A DNA stretch of 64,000 nucleotides, from contig NZ_VCNJ01000029.1 in assembly GCF_005938625.1 (NCBI RefSeq), forward strand, positions 62,001 to 126,000. Reading direction: 5' to 3'. This document shows, piece after piece, positions 34,491-43,453 of the stretch. Both the position numbers and the translations under genes were made by a program. Position 1 is the first letter of the stretch; each line of letters opens with the position of its first letter. The DNA is from Pseudomonas fluorescens (GTDB lineage Bacteria > Pseudomonadota > Gammaproteobacteria > Pseudomonadales > Pseudomonadaceae). The notes beneath the pieces are model-generated. The model saw only the letters and a program-made list of their open reading frames with translations. It had not been told where the DNA came from and did no database searches.

Positions 34491-36332
34491 TTACTCCGTG
34501 CCCACAGGGTCGGTTTGCAGTTTGGTTTCGACTTCTATTGCCTGTTTTGCGTTCGGCTTGACCCACCAGGTGTTAATCCCGATGTCGTACTTGGGCGAGA
34601 CTTTCGGGTGACCGATGTGGTTCCAGTACGCCACGCGCCAGGTTTTGATGTGCCAGTTGGGGATCACGTAATAACCCCATTGCAGCACACGATCCAGCGC
34701 ACGGGCGTGGGCCACCAGGCTTTTGCGCGAATCGGCGTTGATCAGATTCTCGACCAGTTGATCGACGATCGGATCCTTCAGACCCATGGTGTTGCGGCTG
34801 CTCGGTTTATCGGCGGCGGCGCTCATCCAGTATTCACGCTGTTCGTTGCCCGGCGAGTTGGACTGCGGAAAGCTGCCGACCATCAAGTCGAAATCACGCG
34901 AACGCACGCGGTTGATGTACTGCGAAACGTCGACGCGGCGGATCACCAGATCGATGCCAAGGTCGCTGAGGTTGCGCTTGAACGGCAGCAATACGCGTTC
35001 GAACTCGGTCTGCGCGAGTAAAAATTCAATCACTACAGGCTTGCCTGTGGCGTCGACCATTTTGTCGTCGACGATCTTCCAGCCGGCCTCTTGCAACAGT
35101 TGATAGGCCTCGCGCTGTTGGGTGCGGATCATGCCGCTGGCGTCGGTCTTGGGGTTTTCGAAGGCTTCGCTGAACACTTGCGCCGGCAGTTTGCTGCGGA
35201 ACGGTTCGAGGATCGTCCGTTGATCGGCGTCAGGCAGGCCGGTGGCGGCCATTTCCGAGTTCTCGAAATAGCTGCGAGTGCGGAAGTAAGCACCGTTGAA
35301 CAGCTGTTTATTGGTCCATTCGAAGTCAAACAGCAGGCCGAGCGCCTGACGCACCCGCGCGTCCTGGAACACCGGACGGCGCAGGTTGAAGACGAAACCT
35401 TGCATGCCGGTCGGGTTGCTGTTGGCGATCTGTTCCTTGATCAAGCGACCTTCGGTGACCGCCGGGATGTTGTAGGCGTTTGCCCAGTTTTTCGCGGTCA
35501 TTTCCAGCCAGTAATCGAACTGGCCGGCCTTCAGCGCTTCAAGGGCGACCGTGTTGTCGCGGTAGTAATCGGTGGTCATCGTGTCGAAATTGTAGAAACC
35601 ACGGTTGACCGGCAGATCCTTGCCCCAGTAATCCTTGACCCGCTCATAGCGTACCGAACGTCCGGCCTTCACTTCGGCGACCTTGTACGGGCCGCTGCCC
35701 AGCGGAATTTCCAGGTTGCCCTTGGTGAAATCGCGATCAGCCCACCAGTGTTTTGGCAGCACCGGCAACTGGCCGAGGATCAGTGGCAACTCGCGGTTGT
35801 TGCTGTGCTTGAACTTGAACAGCACTTTCAGCGGGTCTTCGGCTATGACTTCGGAGACGTCGCTGTAGTAACCGCGAAACAGCGGCGAGCCTTCTTTGGT
35901 CAAGGTATTGAAGCTGAACACCACGTCGTCGGCGCGAACCGGGTGGCCGTCATGGAAACGTGCTTCAGGGCGCAGATAGAAACGCACCCAACTGTTGTCC
36001 GGGGCTTTTTCGATTTTGCCGGCGATCAGGCCATATTCGGTGAACGGCTCGTCGAGGCTGTGCTTGGTCAGGGTGTCGTAGATCTGCCCGACGTCATCGG
36101 CCGGCACACCTTTGCTGATAAACGGGTTGAGGCTGTCGAAGCCGCCGAACCCGGCCTGACGGAATATGCCGCCCTTGGGCGCATCGGGATTCACGTAATC
36201 GAACTGCTTGAAATCGGCCGGGTATTTCGGCGGCTCGTTGTACAGGGTCACGGCGTGTTGCGGGGCGGCAAAGGCCAGCCCGGCGAACAGCAAGCCGCTG
36301 GCCTGGACGAGCAGGGCGCGGATCGGTTTCAT
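34491..36332 (-). CDS. nppA2: Periplasmic peptide-binding protein (NppA2/YejA type)
   Basis: A 613-aa extracellular solute-binding protein family 5 member. The signal peptide ends near LLFAGLAFA. Typical segments are FDSLNPFISKG, DNSWVRFYLRPEARFHDGHPV, YRDNTVALEALKAGQFDYWLE and the C-terminal YYVIPNWHIKTWRVAYW. It overlaps the upstream paralogue by 4 bp (ATGA). Two binding proteins in tandem suggest two ligand ranges sharing one channel. Confidence 0.92.
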   Translation of the reverse strand: MKPIRALLVQASGLLFAGLAFAAPQHAVTLYNEPPKYPADFKQFDYVNPDAPKGGIFRQAGFGGFDSLNPFISKGVPADDVGQIYDTLTKHSLDEPFTEYGLIAGKIEKAPDNSWVRFYLRPEARFHDGHPVRADDVVFSFNTLTKEGSPLFRGYYSDVSEVIAEDPLKVLFKFKHSNNRELPLILGQLPVLPKHWWADRDFTKGNLEIPLGSGPYKVAEVKAGRSVRYERVKDYWGKDLPVNRGFYNFDTMTTDYYRDNTVALEALKAGQFDYWLEMTAKNWANAYNIPAVTEGRLIKEQIANSNPTGMQGFVFNLRRPVFQDARVRQALGLLFDFEWTNKQLFNGAYFRTRSYFENSEMAATGLPDADQRTILEPFRSKLPAQVFSEAFENPKTDASGMIRTQQREAYQLLQEAGWKIVDDKMVDATGKPVVIEFLLAQTEFERVLLPFKRNLSDLGIDLVIRRVDVSQYINRVRSRDFDLMVGSFPQSNSPGNEQREYWMSAAADKPSSRNTMGLKDPIVDQLVENLINADSRKSLVAHARALDRVLQWGYYVIPNWHIKTWRVAYWNHIGHPKVSPKYDIGINTWWVKPNAKQAIEVETKLQTDPVGTE

Positions 36333-38161
36333 TGATCTTTCTCCGAAGACTTCAGCCACCATGCGCTCAGGCCCAGGGTGTAGGGCGGCGTGGTGACGAA
36401 GGCCAACCGGTTGCGGTAGGCCAGACGGTGATAATTGAGGTACCAGTTGGGAATGCTGTAGTGCTGCCAGAGCAGTACGCGGTCGAGCGCCTTGCCGGCG
36501 GCGACCTGCTCATCGCGGGTGCGCGCGGCGAGCAGTTGTTCGAGCAGGTGATCGACCACCGGGTTGGCGATGCCTGCGTAATTCTTGCTGCCCTTGACCC
36601 CGACCTGGCTGGAGTGGAAGTACTGCCACTGCTCAAGGCCCGGGCTTAGCGTCTGGTTGAGCGTCATCGAGATCATGTCGAAATCAAATTGATCGAGGCG
36701 CTGTTTGTATTGCGCCCGATCCACGGTACGCAGGCGCGCGTCGATGCCGATGCTGTTGAGGTTCTCGATGTAGGGCTGGTACAGGCGCTCCAGGTTCGGA
36801 TTGACCAGCAGCAGTTCGAACCGCAGCGGTTGGCCGTCAGCGTTTTGCAGGCGCTGGCCGTTGAGCTTCCAGCCGGCTTCGGCGAGCAATGCCAATGCCT
36901 TGCGCATGGTTTCCCGGGGAATGCCGCGACCGTCGGTTTTCGGCAGGGTGAACGGCTCGGTGAACAGCTTGGCCGGCAGTTGCTCCTTGTACGGCTTGAG
37001 CATCAGCCATTCATGACCGACCGGCAGGCCGCTGGCGCTGAATTCGCTGTTCGGGTAGTAACTGGTGGTGCGTTTGTAGGCGTCGCTGAACAGGGCGCGA
37101 TTGGTCCACTCGAAGTCGAACATCAGGCCGAGCGCTTCGCGGGTTTTCACGTCCGAGAACGTCGCGCGGCGGGTGTTCATGAACAGGCCCTGACTCTGGG
37201 TCGGGATCTGATGCGGAATCTGTGCCTTGATCACGTCGCCACGGCGTATCGCGGGGAAGTTGTAGCCGTTGGCCCAGTTTTTCGCCTGATGCTCGATGTA
37301 GATGTCGAACTCGCCAGCCTTGAACGCTTCGAAGGCGACATCGCTGTCGCGGTAGAACTCGACTTCCATGCGATCGAAGTTGTACTTGCCGCGATTGACC
37401 GCCAAGTCCTTGCCCCAGTAATCCTTGACCCGTTCGAAGATCAACTGCCGACCCGGCGTCACCGAAGTGATGCGATAGGGGCCGCTGCCCAGTGGCGGTT
37501 CGAAAGTGGTGGCCTTGAAGTCGCGGTCCTTCCAGTAGTGCTGTGGCAGCACCGGCAGTTCACCGAGACGCAGGATCAACAGCGGATTGCCCGAGCGCTT
37601 GAGTACGAAGCGGATGCGCTGTTTGTTGAGAATGTCGACCCGCAGCACTTCCTGTAAGGCCGTGCGGTACAGCGGATGGCCGTCCTTGAGCAGCGTTCGA
37701 TAGGAAAACGCCACGTCATAAGCGGTGATTGGGGTGCCATCGTGAAAACGCGCTTCCGGGCGCAGATTGAACACCACCCAGCTGCGATCTTCGCTGTACT
37801 CCACCGATTGCGCGATCAAGCCATAGCTCGACGCTGGTTCGTCGCCGGACGGCGAATACTGGCCGGTGCCGACCATCAGCGGCTCGTTCAGCTCATTGAT
37901 GCCGTACTGGAGGAAATTCGCTGTAGTGACCGGGCTGGTGCCCTTGAACGTGTACGGATTGACCGTATCGAAGGTGCCGAAAGCCATCACCCGCAACGTA
38001 CCGCCCTTGGGCGCTTGCGGGTTGACCCAGTCGAAGTGGGTAAATCTGGCCGGGTACTTGAGCGTGCCGAACTGCGCATAACCGTGACTTTCGGTAATCG
38101 TCGCGCTTGCGGTTGAGCTCAAGGCCAGGCTGATCAGGAGCAGGAGGAGGGGACGCTTCAA
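36329..38161 (-). CDS. nppA1: Periplasmic peptide-binding protein (NppA1/YejA type)
   Basis: A 610-aa family 5 binding protein, paralogue of the next gene, with FDTVNPYTFKGTSP, SWVVFNLRPEARFHDGTPI and HYSIPNWYLNYHRLAYR. It begins at a TTG: this is the only start codon that leaves an intact signal peptide (KRPLLLLLISLALSSTASA), and the open frame upstream has no ATG or GTG. A TTG start on the first gene may keep its level low. It heads the nppA1A2BCD operon, with fabI beyond. Confidence 0.9.
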   Translation of the reverse strand: MKRPLLLLLISLALSSTASATITESHGYAQFGTLKYPARFTHFDWVNPQAPKGGTLRVMAFGTFDTVNPYTFKGTSPVTTANFLQYGINELNEPLMVGTGQYSPSGDEPASSYGLIAQSVEYSEDRSWVVFNLRPEARFHDGTPITAYDVAFSYRTLLKDGHPLYRTALQEVLRVDILNKQRIRFVLKRSGNPLLILRLGELPVLPQHYWKDRDFKATTFEPPLGSGPYRITSVTPGRQLIFERVKDYWGKDLAVNRGKYNFDRMEVEFYRDSDVAFEAFKAGEFDIYIEHQAKNWANGYNFPAIRRGDVIKAQIPHQIPTQSQGLFMNTRRATFSDVKTREALGLMFDFEWTNRALFSDAYKRTTSYYPNSEFSASGLPVGHEWLMLKPYKEQLPAKLFTEPFTLPKTDGRGIPRETMRKALALLAEAGWKLNGQRLQNADGQPLRFELLLVNPNLERLYQPYIENLNSIGIDARLRTVDRAQYKQRLDQFDFDMISMTLNQTLSPGLEQWQYFHSSQVGVKGSKNYAGIANPVVDHLLEQLLAARTRDEQVAAGKALDRVLLWQHYSIPNWYLNYHRLAYRNRLAFVTTPPYTLGLSAWWLKSSEKDQ

Positions 38162-38268
38162 GTCAGATCCGATCCAGGCGGCTTGGGCTTTGTGGGCCGT
38201 ACAGTAACAGCTTGTCTGGGCAGGAAAAAGATGCGGGTTAATGCGGGGTTAATCGTTTGCGCGAAGAG

Positions 38269-38530
38269 CCCCTCACCCTAACCCTCTCCCAGGGGGAGAG
38301 GGGACTGACCGAGTTGTTTCTTCGAGCTACGCCGACCTGAACTGTCGAGCCGAACTTACGTTTTGAAAAGCCCCTCACCCTAACCCTCTCCCGGAGGGAG
38401 AGGGGACTGATCGCGGTGCTCTGGAGGGTTGTACCGACGTGCGATACCGAGTCGAACCCGGATTTTGAACAACACGGAGATCGGCTCCCTTTCCCCCTCG
38501 CCCCTTGGGGAGAGGGCTGGGGTGAGGGGG
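38269..38530. repeat. Composite array of the CCCTCACCC-type repeat
   Basis: Direct copies at 38269-38308 and 38371-38412 (each CCCTCACCCTAACCCTCTCC plus the mirror half) and an inverted closing copy at about 38493-38530 (TTCCCCCTCGCCCC to GGGGTGAGGGGG). Between the units lie related linkers with CCGACCTGAA-type sequence. The whole 38162-38562 gap holds only these repeats and the promoter region of nppA1. The same architecture recurs at 57441-57715. Confidence 0.85.
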
Positions 38531-38562
38531 ATCGATCTAAAGCACGCCACAAAATCCGAACC

Positions 38563-38592
38563 AAAAAAAAAGCCCCTGAAACTCAGGGGCTC
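38563..38592 (-). terminator. Intrinsic terminator of mltD
   Basis: AGCCCCTGA-GTTTC-style hairpin: on the minus strand GAGCCCCTGAGTTTCAGGGG leads into CTTTTTTTTT. It starts 5 bp beyond the mltD stop. Confidence 0.9.
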
Positions 38593-38596
38593 TTCA

Positions 38597-40060
38597 TCAG
38601 TGCGGCTGATAAACCGTAAGCATCTGCCCCGGCTTCAACGCTTTACCCGCACCCGGATTCCAGCGCTTGAGATGCTGCATCTCAACGTTGAATCGCTTGG
38701 CCACCACGTACAGCGTGTCGCCGCGTTTGACCTTGTACTGGGTCTGCTGCTCGCTGTCGCTCTTGCCTTTGCTCTTGCTGTTGGCCGCAACCACGGTGTT
38801 GACCCGGCCAGACTTGCGTGCCGGAGCGCGCTTGCTGGTGTCCTGCATCACCAAAGTCTGGCCAACCTTGAGGTTCTTGCCGGTCAGCTTGTTCCAGCGT
38901 TGCAGGTCCTTGACTTCGACCTTGTTGGCCTTGGCAATCGAACCGAGGTTGTCGCCACGTTTCACGCGATAGGCACGCTTGAGTTTTGCCACTTCGGAAG
39001 GATCGGCGCCTTCGAACACCGGTTTCAGCGAACGCGGGCTGATCAGTTCGTCAGGTCGCATGGTCTGCAAACTGGCAGTCAGCAACTGCGCCTTCGACGT
39101 CGGTACCAGCAAATGCTGAGGGCCGTCGATGGTGGTGCGTTGCTTGAACGCCGGGTTGAGCTGGAACAGTTCGTCTTCGTCGATGTTGGCAACGGCTGCG
39201 ACCTTGGACAAGTCCATGCGCTGGTTGATTTCGACGACCTGGAAGTACGGTTCGTTGGCAATCGGGTTGAGGTTGACGCCGTAAGCTTCCGGCGCCAGCA
39301 CCACTTGCGACAGTGCCAGCAACTTCGGTACGTACGCCTGGGTTTCCGCCGGCAGCGGCAGGTTCCAGTAGTCGGTTGGCAGGCCAAGCTTTTCGTTGCG
39401 TTCGATGGCGCGGCTGACCGTGCCTTCACCGGCGTTATACGCCGCCAGGGCCAGCAACCAGTCACCGTTGAACATGTCGTGCAGACGGGTCAGGTAGTCC
39501 ATCGCTGCCGTGGTCGAAGCGGTGATATCGCGACGGCCATCGTAAAAGCGGGTCTGACGCAGGTTGAAGTAACGCCCGGTGGAAGGAATGAATTGCCACA
39601 GCCCCACAGCATCGGCCCGGGAATAGGCCATCGGGTTATAGGCGCTTTCAATTACCGGCAGCAGGGCCAGTTCCAGCGGCATGTTGCGTTCTTCGAGGCG
39701 TTCGACGATGTAGTGAATATAGAGACTGCCGCGTTCGCCGGCGTTCTCGAGGAAAGAGGGATTACTGGCGAACCACAGGCGCTGTTGCTCGATGCGCGGG
39801 TTCACGCCAAGGCCTTCCTGCAACTGGAAGCCCTGGCGCATGCGTTCCCAGATATCCTGGGGAACCTGTGGGCTGGGCTTCTCGGTCAGCCAGATCGGCT
39901 TCTGCTTGGCTCGCGCAGCAATGTTCGGCGTATGGGTCGCTTCAGTCTGCGGAGCATGGCTGGAACAGCCCGCCAGCGTGGCGGACACAGCCACCGCGAT
40001 GGCTTGCGCCAGGCGGGTCAATGCGTCTGAATTGACGGACTTACGTATGGATGACGACAT
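38597..40060 (-). CDS. mltD: Membrane-bound lytic murein transglycosylase D
   Basis: A 487-aa outer-membrane lipoprotein that cleaves peptidoglycan glycan strands to 1,6-anhydro ends. The lipobox is TLAGC at about residue 32. The SLT domain has the catalytic Glu in LLPVIESAYNPMAYSRADAVGLWQFIP (about residue 130) and ALAAYNAGEGTVSRAI. Two LysM domains for glycan binding close the protein (YRVKRGDNLGSIAKAN and YKVKRGDTLYVVAKRF). ATG at 40060 starts the signal peptide. It has its own terminator, and gloB lies 99 bp upstream on the same strand. Confidence 0.94.
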   Translation of the reverse strand: MSSSIRKSVNSDALTRLAQAIAVAVSATLAGCSSHAPQTEATHTPNIAARAKQKPIWLTEKPSPQVPQDIWERMRQGFQLQEGLGVNPRIEQQRLWFASNPSFLENAGERGSLYIHYIVERLEERNMPLELALLPVIESAYNPMAYSRADAVGLWQFIPSTGRYFNLRQTRFYDGRRDITASTTAAMDYLTRLHDMFNGDWLLALAAYNAGEGTVSRAIERNEKLGLPTDYWNLPLPAETQAYVPKLLALSQVVLAPEAYGVNLNPIANEPYFQVVEINQRMDLSKVAAVANIDEDELFQLNPAFKQRTTIDGPQHLLVPTSKAQLLTASLQTMRPDELISPRSLKPVFEGADPSEVAKLKRAYRVKRGDNLGSIAKANKVEVKDLQRWNKLTGKNLKVGQTLVMQDTSKRAPARKSGRVNTVVAANSKSKGKSDSEQQTQYKVKRGDTLYVVAKRFNVEMQHLKRWNPGAGKALKPGQMLTVYQPH

Positions 40061-40159
40061 TGGCTGGAAGTAAGTTCCGGGCAAAAATGTCGGGCGATTC
40101 TAGAAAGCGCACCCCCCTAGGTCAACCATTCAGAATTTTTGTACCAAGTGGCGGGGCAC

Positions 40160-40927
40160 TTAGAACTTATCTTTCCAGGCACGCAGAGCCGCAAATACCT
40201 CACTCGGCGCCCGGTTTTGAGCGCCTGCCCGTTCGTCCACTTTTTGTGTAACCAATGTTTCACTGGTGCGCAAAAACGGATTTGTGAGCTTTTCCAGGGC
40301 GAGGGTCGAGGGCAGGGTCATCACACCGTTTTGCCGTTGCTGGGTAACTTTTTCCAGACGGGCGGCAATGTCCGGGTTACTCGGTTCGACGGCAGCGGCA
40401 AACTTAAGGTTGCTCAGGGTGTATTCATGGGTGCAGTAGACCAGCGTATCTTCGGGCAAAGCGGCGAGGCGGCTGAGCGAGTGGTGCATTTGCTCCGGCG
40501 TACCTTCGAACAAGCGACCGCAACCGGCGGCGAACAGGGTGTCGCCGCAGAACAGCAGGCCGTGGTGGTAATAGGCAATGTGGCCCAGGGTGTGACCGGG
40601 TACCGCATAGACATCGAAATCCCAGCCGAGCACGCTGACCGTGTCGTTATCCTTGAGCGCCACATCGCGCCCCGGAATGCTTTCGCTGGCCGGACCGTAG
40701 ACTTTCGCCCCGGTCAGCGCTTTCAGGCGTTCGACGCCGCCGACGTGATCATGATGGTGGTGAGTGATCAGAATATCGCTCAATACCCAGCCTGGATGCG
40801 CTTCGAGCCATGCCTGCACTGGCGCGGCATCGCCCGGATCAACCACCGCGCAGCGCTGGGTGCGGTGATCCTGTAACAACCAGATGTAGTTGTCGGTGAA
40901 CGCGGGCAGGGCACTGATCTGTATCAT
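40160..40927 (-). CDS. gloB: Hydroxyacylglutathione hydrolase (glyoxalase II)
   Basis: A 255-aa metallo-beta-lactamase-fold enzyme that hydrolyses S-lactoylglutathione to lactate and glutathione, completing methylglyoxal detoxification. The metal motif ITHHHHDHVGG (about residues 50-60) and later His/Asp ligands in VPGHTLGHIAYY and FCGDTLFAAGCGRLFEG are present. ATG at 40927 (MIQISALPAFTDNY) is chosen by homology. The gene is divergent from the methyltransferase gene with a 66-bp gap that must hold both promoters. Confidence 0.95.
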   Translation of the reverse strand: MIQISALPAFTDNYIWLLQDHRTQRCAVVDPGDAAPVQAWLEAHPGWVLSDILITHHHHDHVGGVERLKALTGAKVYGPASESIPGRDVALKDNDTVSVLGWDFDVYAVPGHTLGHIAYYHHGLLFCGDTLFAAGCGRLFEGTPEQMHHSLSRLAALPEDTLVYCTHEYTLSNLKFAAAVEPSNPDIAARLEKVTQQRQNGVMTLPSTLALEKLTNPFLRTSETLVTQKVDERAGAQNRAPSEVFAALRAWKDKF

Positions 40928-40993
40928 CGTCGGAATTCGCCAAGCGGAAAACATTGGCGCATCTTAGTAGTTCCTGGCGCTTTGGAGAATGCG

Positions 40994-41752
40994 ATGAGTG
41001 ATAAAGCGTTCGCACAGGCTGATCCTGACTGGCTGGCCCTGATCGGTGCAGCCCGTGAATGGCTGTCCGGCCCGCTCGGGCAATTTCTGCTCGATGAAGA
41101 GCGGCGCATGCTCGAAGACGAGTTGGGCCGGTTCTTTGGCGGCTATCTGGTGCATTACGGGCCATCTGCCGAAACCCCGCCGGCCGCGCCGCAAGTGCAG
41201 CGCAATGTGCGCCTCGGTGCGCCATTGCCCGGCGTCGAAATCGTCTGCGAAGAGCAAGCCTGGCCGCTGAGCGAGCATGCTGCCGATGTGGTGGTGATGC
41301 AGCACGGTCTGGATTTCTGCCTGTCGCCCCACGGTTTGCTGCGGGAAGCGGCGAGCAGCGTGCGCCCCGGCGGGCATTTGCTGATCATCGGCATCAACCC
41401 GTGGAGCACCTGGGGCCTGCGTCATGTGTTCGCCCACGACGCCTTGCGCCAGGCACGCTGCATCTCGCCGTCGCGGGTTGCCGACTGGCTCAATCTGCTG
41501 GGCTTCGCGCTGGAGAAACGCCGCTTCGGGTGCTATCGTCCGCCGCTCGCGTCACCCAAGTGGCAGGCCCGCCTGGCCGGCTGGGAACGCAAGGCCGGTG
41601 ACTGGCAACTGTCGGGCGGCGGCTTCTATTTACTGGTCGCGCGCAAGATTGTGGTCGGGCTAAGGCCGCTGCGTCAGGAGCGTCGCGAGCCGATGGGCAA
41701 GCTGATTCCGCTGCCCATGGCCAAGGTCAATCGTCGCCGCATCGAACCGTAA
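40994..41752 (+). CDS. Class I SAM-dependent methyltransferase-like protein
   Basis: A 252-aa protein whose second half has methyltransferase features: LSEHAADVVVMQHGLDFC (motif IV region), SSVRPGGHLLIIGINPWSTWGLRH (post-I/motif VI region). The glycine-rich motif I that contacts SAM is not recognisable, so cofactor binding is in doubt. The position between gloB and rnhA is conserved in pseudomonads. GGAG lies 6 bases before ATG 40994. Role unknown. Confidence 0.75.
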   Translation: MSDKAFAQADPDWLALIGAAREWLSGPLGQFLLDEERRMLEDELGRFFGGYLVHYGPSAETPPAAPQVQRNVRLGAPLPGVEIVCEEQAWPLSEHAADVVVMQHGLDFCLSPHGLLREAASSVRPGGHLLIIGINPWSTWGLRHVFAHDALRQARCISPSRVADWLNLLGFALEKRRFGCYRPPLASPKWQARLAGWERKAGDWQLSGGGFYLLVARKIVVGLRPLRQERREPMGKLIPLPMAKVNRRRIEP

Positions 41753-41768
41753 ACCTTCTTTTATTTGT

Positions 41769-41787
41769 GGCCGGGTTTGTCCCGGCC
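41769..41787 (+). other. Hairpin between the methyltransferase gene and rnhA
   Basis: GGCCGGG-TTTGT-CCCGGCC, a perfect 7-bp stem 16 bp after the methyltransferase stop. No T-run follows, so it may be a weak terminator or an mRNA-processing structure. Confidence 0.5.
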
Positions 41788-41842
41788 TCGGTCATTGTCG
41801 ATCCGTGATCGGCAAGACAGGCATTTTTCTGGATAGATTGGC

Positions 41843-42313
41843 ATGAGCGAAAGCGTTGAAAGCGTCGACACCGTAGAACTGTTCACTGACGGCGCCTGCA
41901 AAGGCAACCCCGGCCCGGGCGGCTGGGGCGCCTTGCTGGTGTGCAAGGGCGTTGAAAAGGAACTGTGGGGCGGCGAAGCCAATACCACCAACAACCGCAT
42001 GGAACTGCTCGGCGCGATTCGTGGCCTCGAAGCTTTGAAGCGCCCGTGTGAAGTGCTGCTGGTGACCGACTCGCAATACGTGATGAAGGGCATCAACGAG
42101 TGGATGGCCAACTGGAAAAAGCGTGGCTGGAAAACCGCCGCGAAAGAGCCGGTAAAGAACGCTGATCTGTGGAAGGAGCTGGATGAACAGGTCAACCGCC
42201 ACAAGGTCACCTGGAAATGGGTGCGTGGGCACATTGGCCATCACGGTAACGAGCGGGCGGACCAGTTGGCCAACCGTGGCGTAGACGAAGTGCGCGGTTA
42301 CAAGCAGAGCTGA
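41843..42313 (+). CDS. rnhA: Ribonuclease HI
   Basis: A 156-aa enzyme that cuts the RNA strand of RNA-DNA hybrids. The catalytic acids are Asp in ELFTDGACKGNPGPGGWG, Glu in NNRMELLGAI, Asp in LLVTDSQYV and Asp in HHGNERADQLAN. The basic protrusion NWKKRGWKTAAKEPVKN typical of E. coli-type RNase HI is present. The neighbourhood rnhA-dnaQ on one strand is the usual gammaproteobacterial order. Confidence 0.96.
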   Translation: MSESVESVDTVELFTDGACKGNPGPGGWGALLVCKGVEKELWGGEANTTNNRMELLGAIRGLEALKRPCEVLLVTDSQYVMKGINEWMANWKKRGWKTAAKEPVKNADLWKELDEQVNRHKVTWKWVRGHIGHHGNERADQLANRGVDEVRGYKQS

Positions 42314-42338
42314 TTTCGCTTCTGAACGGTGTTGCTGC

Positions 42339-42418
42339 CATTCGCGAGCAAGCTCGCTCCCACACTGGATCGTGTTCACAACACAAATCCACTGTGGGAG
42401 CGAGCTTGCTCGCGAATG
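42339..42418. repeat. Inverted REP pair between rnhA and dnaQ
   Basis: CATTCGCGAGCAAGCTCGCT at one end and GAGCTTGCTCGCGAATG at the other; the arms are exact mirrors, with a centre of about 27 bp. Orientation is opposite to that of the REPIN at 8359. Confidence 0.85.
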
Positions 42419-42505
42419 GGACGCCCCGGTCCACCTGAAACACCCCGCCGAGCGTGTTAACATCCGCGTTTTTTGCAAGATCGACCCGTTGAGAGCTGAG
42501 CACTG

Positions 42506-43264
42506 ATGGCCACCAGATCCGTTGTACTCGATACCGAAACCACCGGCATGCCGGTGACCGATGGTCACCGGATCATTGAAATCGGTTGCGTCGAACTGAT
42601 CGGCCGACGCCTGACCGGCCGGCATTTTCACGTTTATCTGCAGCCGGATCGCGAAAGTGATGAAGGCGCCATCGGCGTTCACGGCATCACCAATGAATTC
42701 CTGGTCGGCAAGCCGCGCTTTGCCGAAGTGGCCGATGAGTTCTTCGAGTTCATCAAGGGCGCGCAGCTGATCATCCACAATGCGGCGTTCGACGTTGGCT
42801 TCATCAACAACGAATTCGCGCTGATGGGCCAGCAGGATCGCGCTGACATCACCCAGCACTGCTCGATCCTCGATACCTTGATGATGGCCCGGGAACGTCA
42901 CCCGGGGCAGCGCAACAGCCTCGATGCGTTGTGCAAACGCTATGGCGTCGACAACTCCGGCCGTGAATTGCACGGCGCTTTGCTCGACTCGGAGATTCTC
43001 GCCGACGTCTACCTGACCATGACCGGTGGCCAGACCAGTCTGTCGCTGGCGGGCAATGCGTCTGACGGCAATGGCACGGGCGATGGCGCGGACAACTCGG
43101 CGACCGAGATTCGTCGTTTGCCAGCGGATCGCCAGCCTGCGCGGATCATTCGTGCGACTGAAGATGAGCTCGCTGCGCATCTGGTGCGGCTGGAAATTAT
43201 TGCCAAATCGGCGGGCGGCCCGGCGATGTGGACGCAAATCGCCGAGGCCGACGCTCAGGCCTGA
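42506..43264 (+). CDS. dnaQ: DNA polymerase III epsilon subunit (3'-5' proofreading exonuclease)
   Basis: A 252-aa DEDDh exonuclease that proofreads replication. Exo I is VVLDTETTGMPV, Exo II IIHNAAFDVGFINNEF and Exo III GRELHGALLDSEILADVY. GGQTSLSLAG matches the beta-clamp-binding consensus just after the catalytic domain, and a C-terminal tail follows for contact with the alpha subunit. It stands downstream of rnhA, separated by a REP pair. Confidence 0.96.
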   Translation: MATRSVVLDTETTGMPVTDGHRIIEIGCVELIGRRLTGRHFHVYLQPDRESDEGAIGVHGITNEFLVGKPRFAEVADEFFEFIKGAQLIIHNAAFDVGFINNEFALMGQQDRADITQHCSILDTLMMARERHPGQRNSLDALCKRYGVDNSGRELHGALLDSEILADVYLTMTGGQTSLSLAGNASDGNGTGDGADNSATEIRRLPADRQPARIIRATEDELAAHLVRLEIIAKSAGGPAMWTQIAEADAQA

Positions 43265-43270
43265 AAGATC

Positions 43271-43346
43271 AAAAGATCGCAGCCTGCGGCAGCTCCTACA
43301 GGGGATCACATTCCAATGTAGGAGCTGCCGCAGGCTGCGATCTTTT
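43271..43346. repeat. Perfect 30-bp inverted repeat after dnaQ
   Basis: Arms 43271-43300 (AAAAGATCGCAGCCTGCGGC...) and 43317-43346 are exact reverse complements of the TGTAGGAGCTGC family. The right arm ends in TTTTT, 7 bp after the dnaQ stop, so the element probably works as the dnaQ terminator. Confidence 0.85.
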
Positions 43347-43453
43347 TGTTTCTGGAAATACTGACAACTGGCCACCCTCGCCACATTCGCTGCAACCCTC
43401 TACCCTGAGTGCATTGGCAGATTCAAACCTGCCGCCTCAGGACACTGAGCCTC

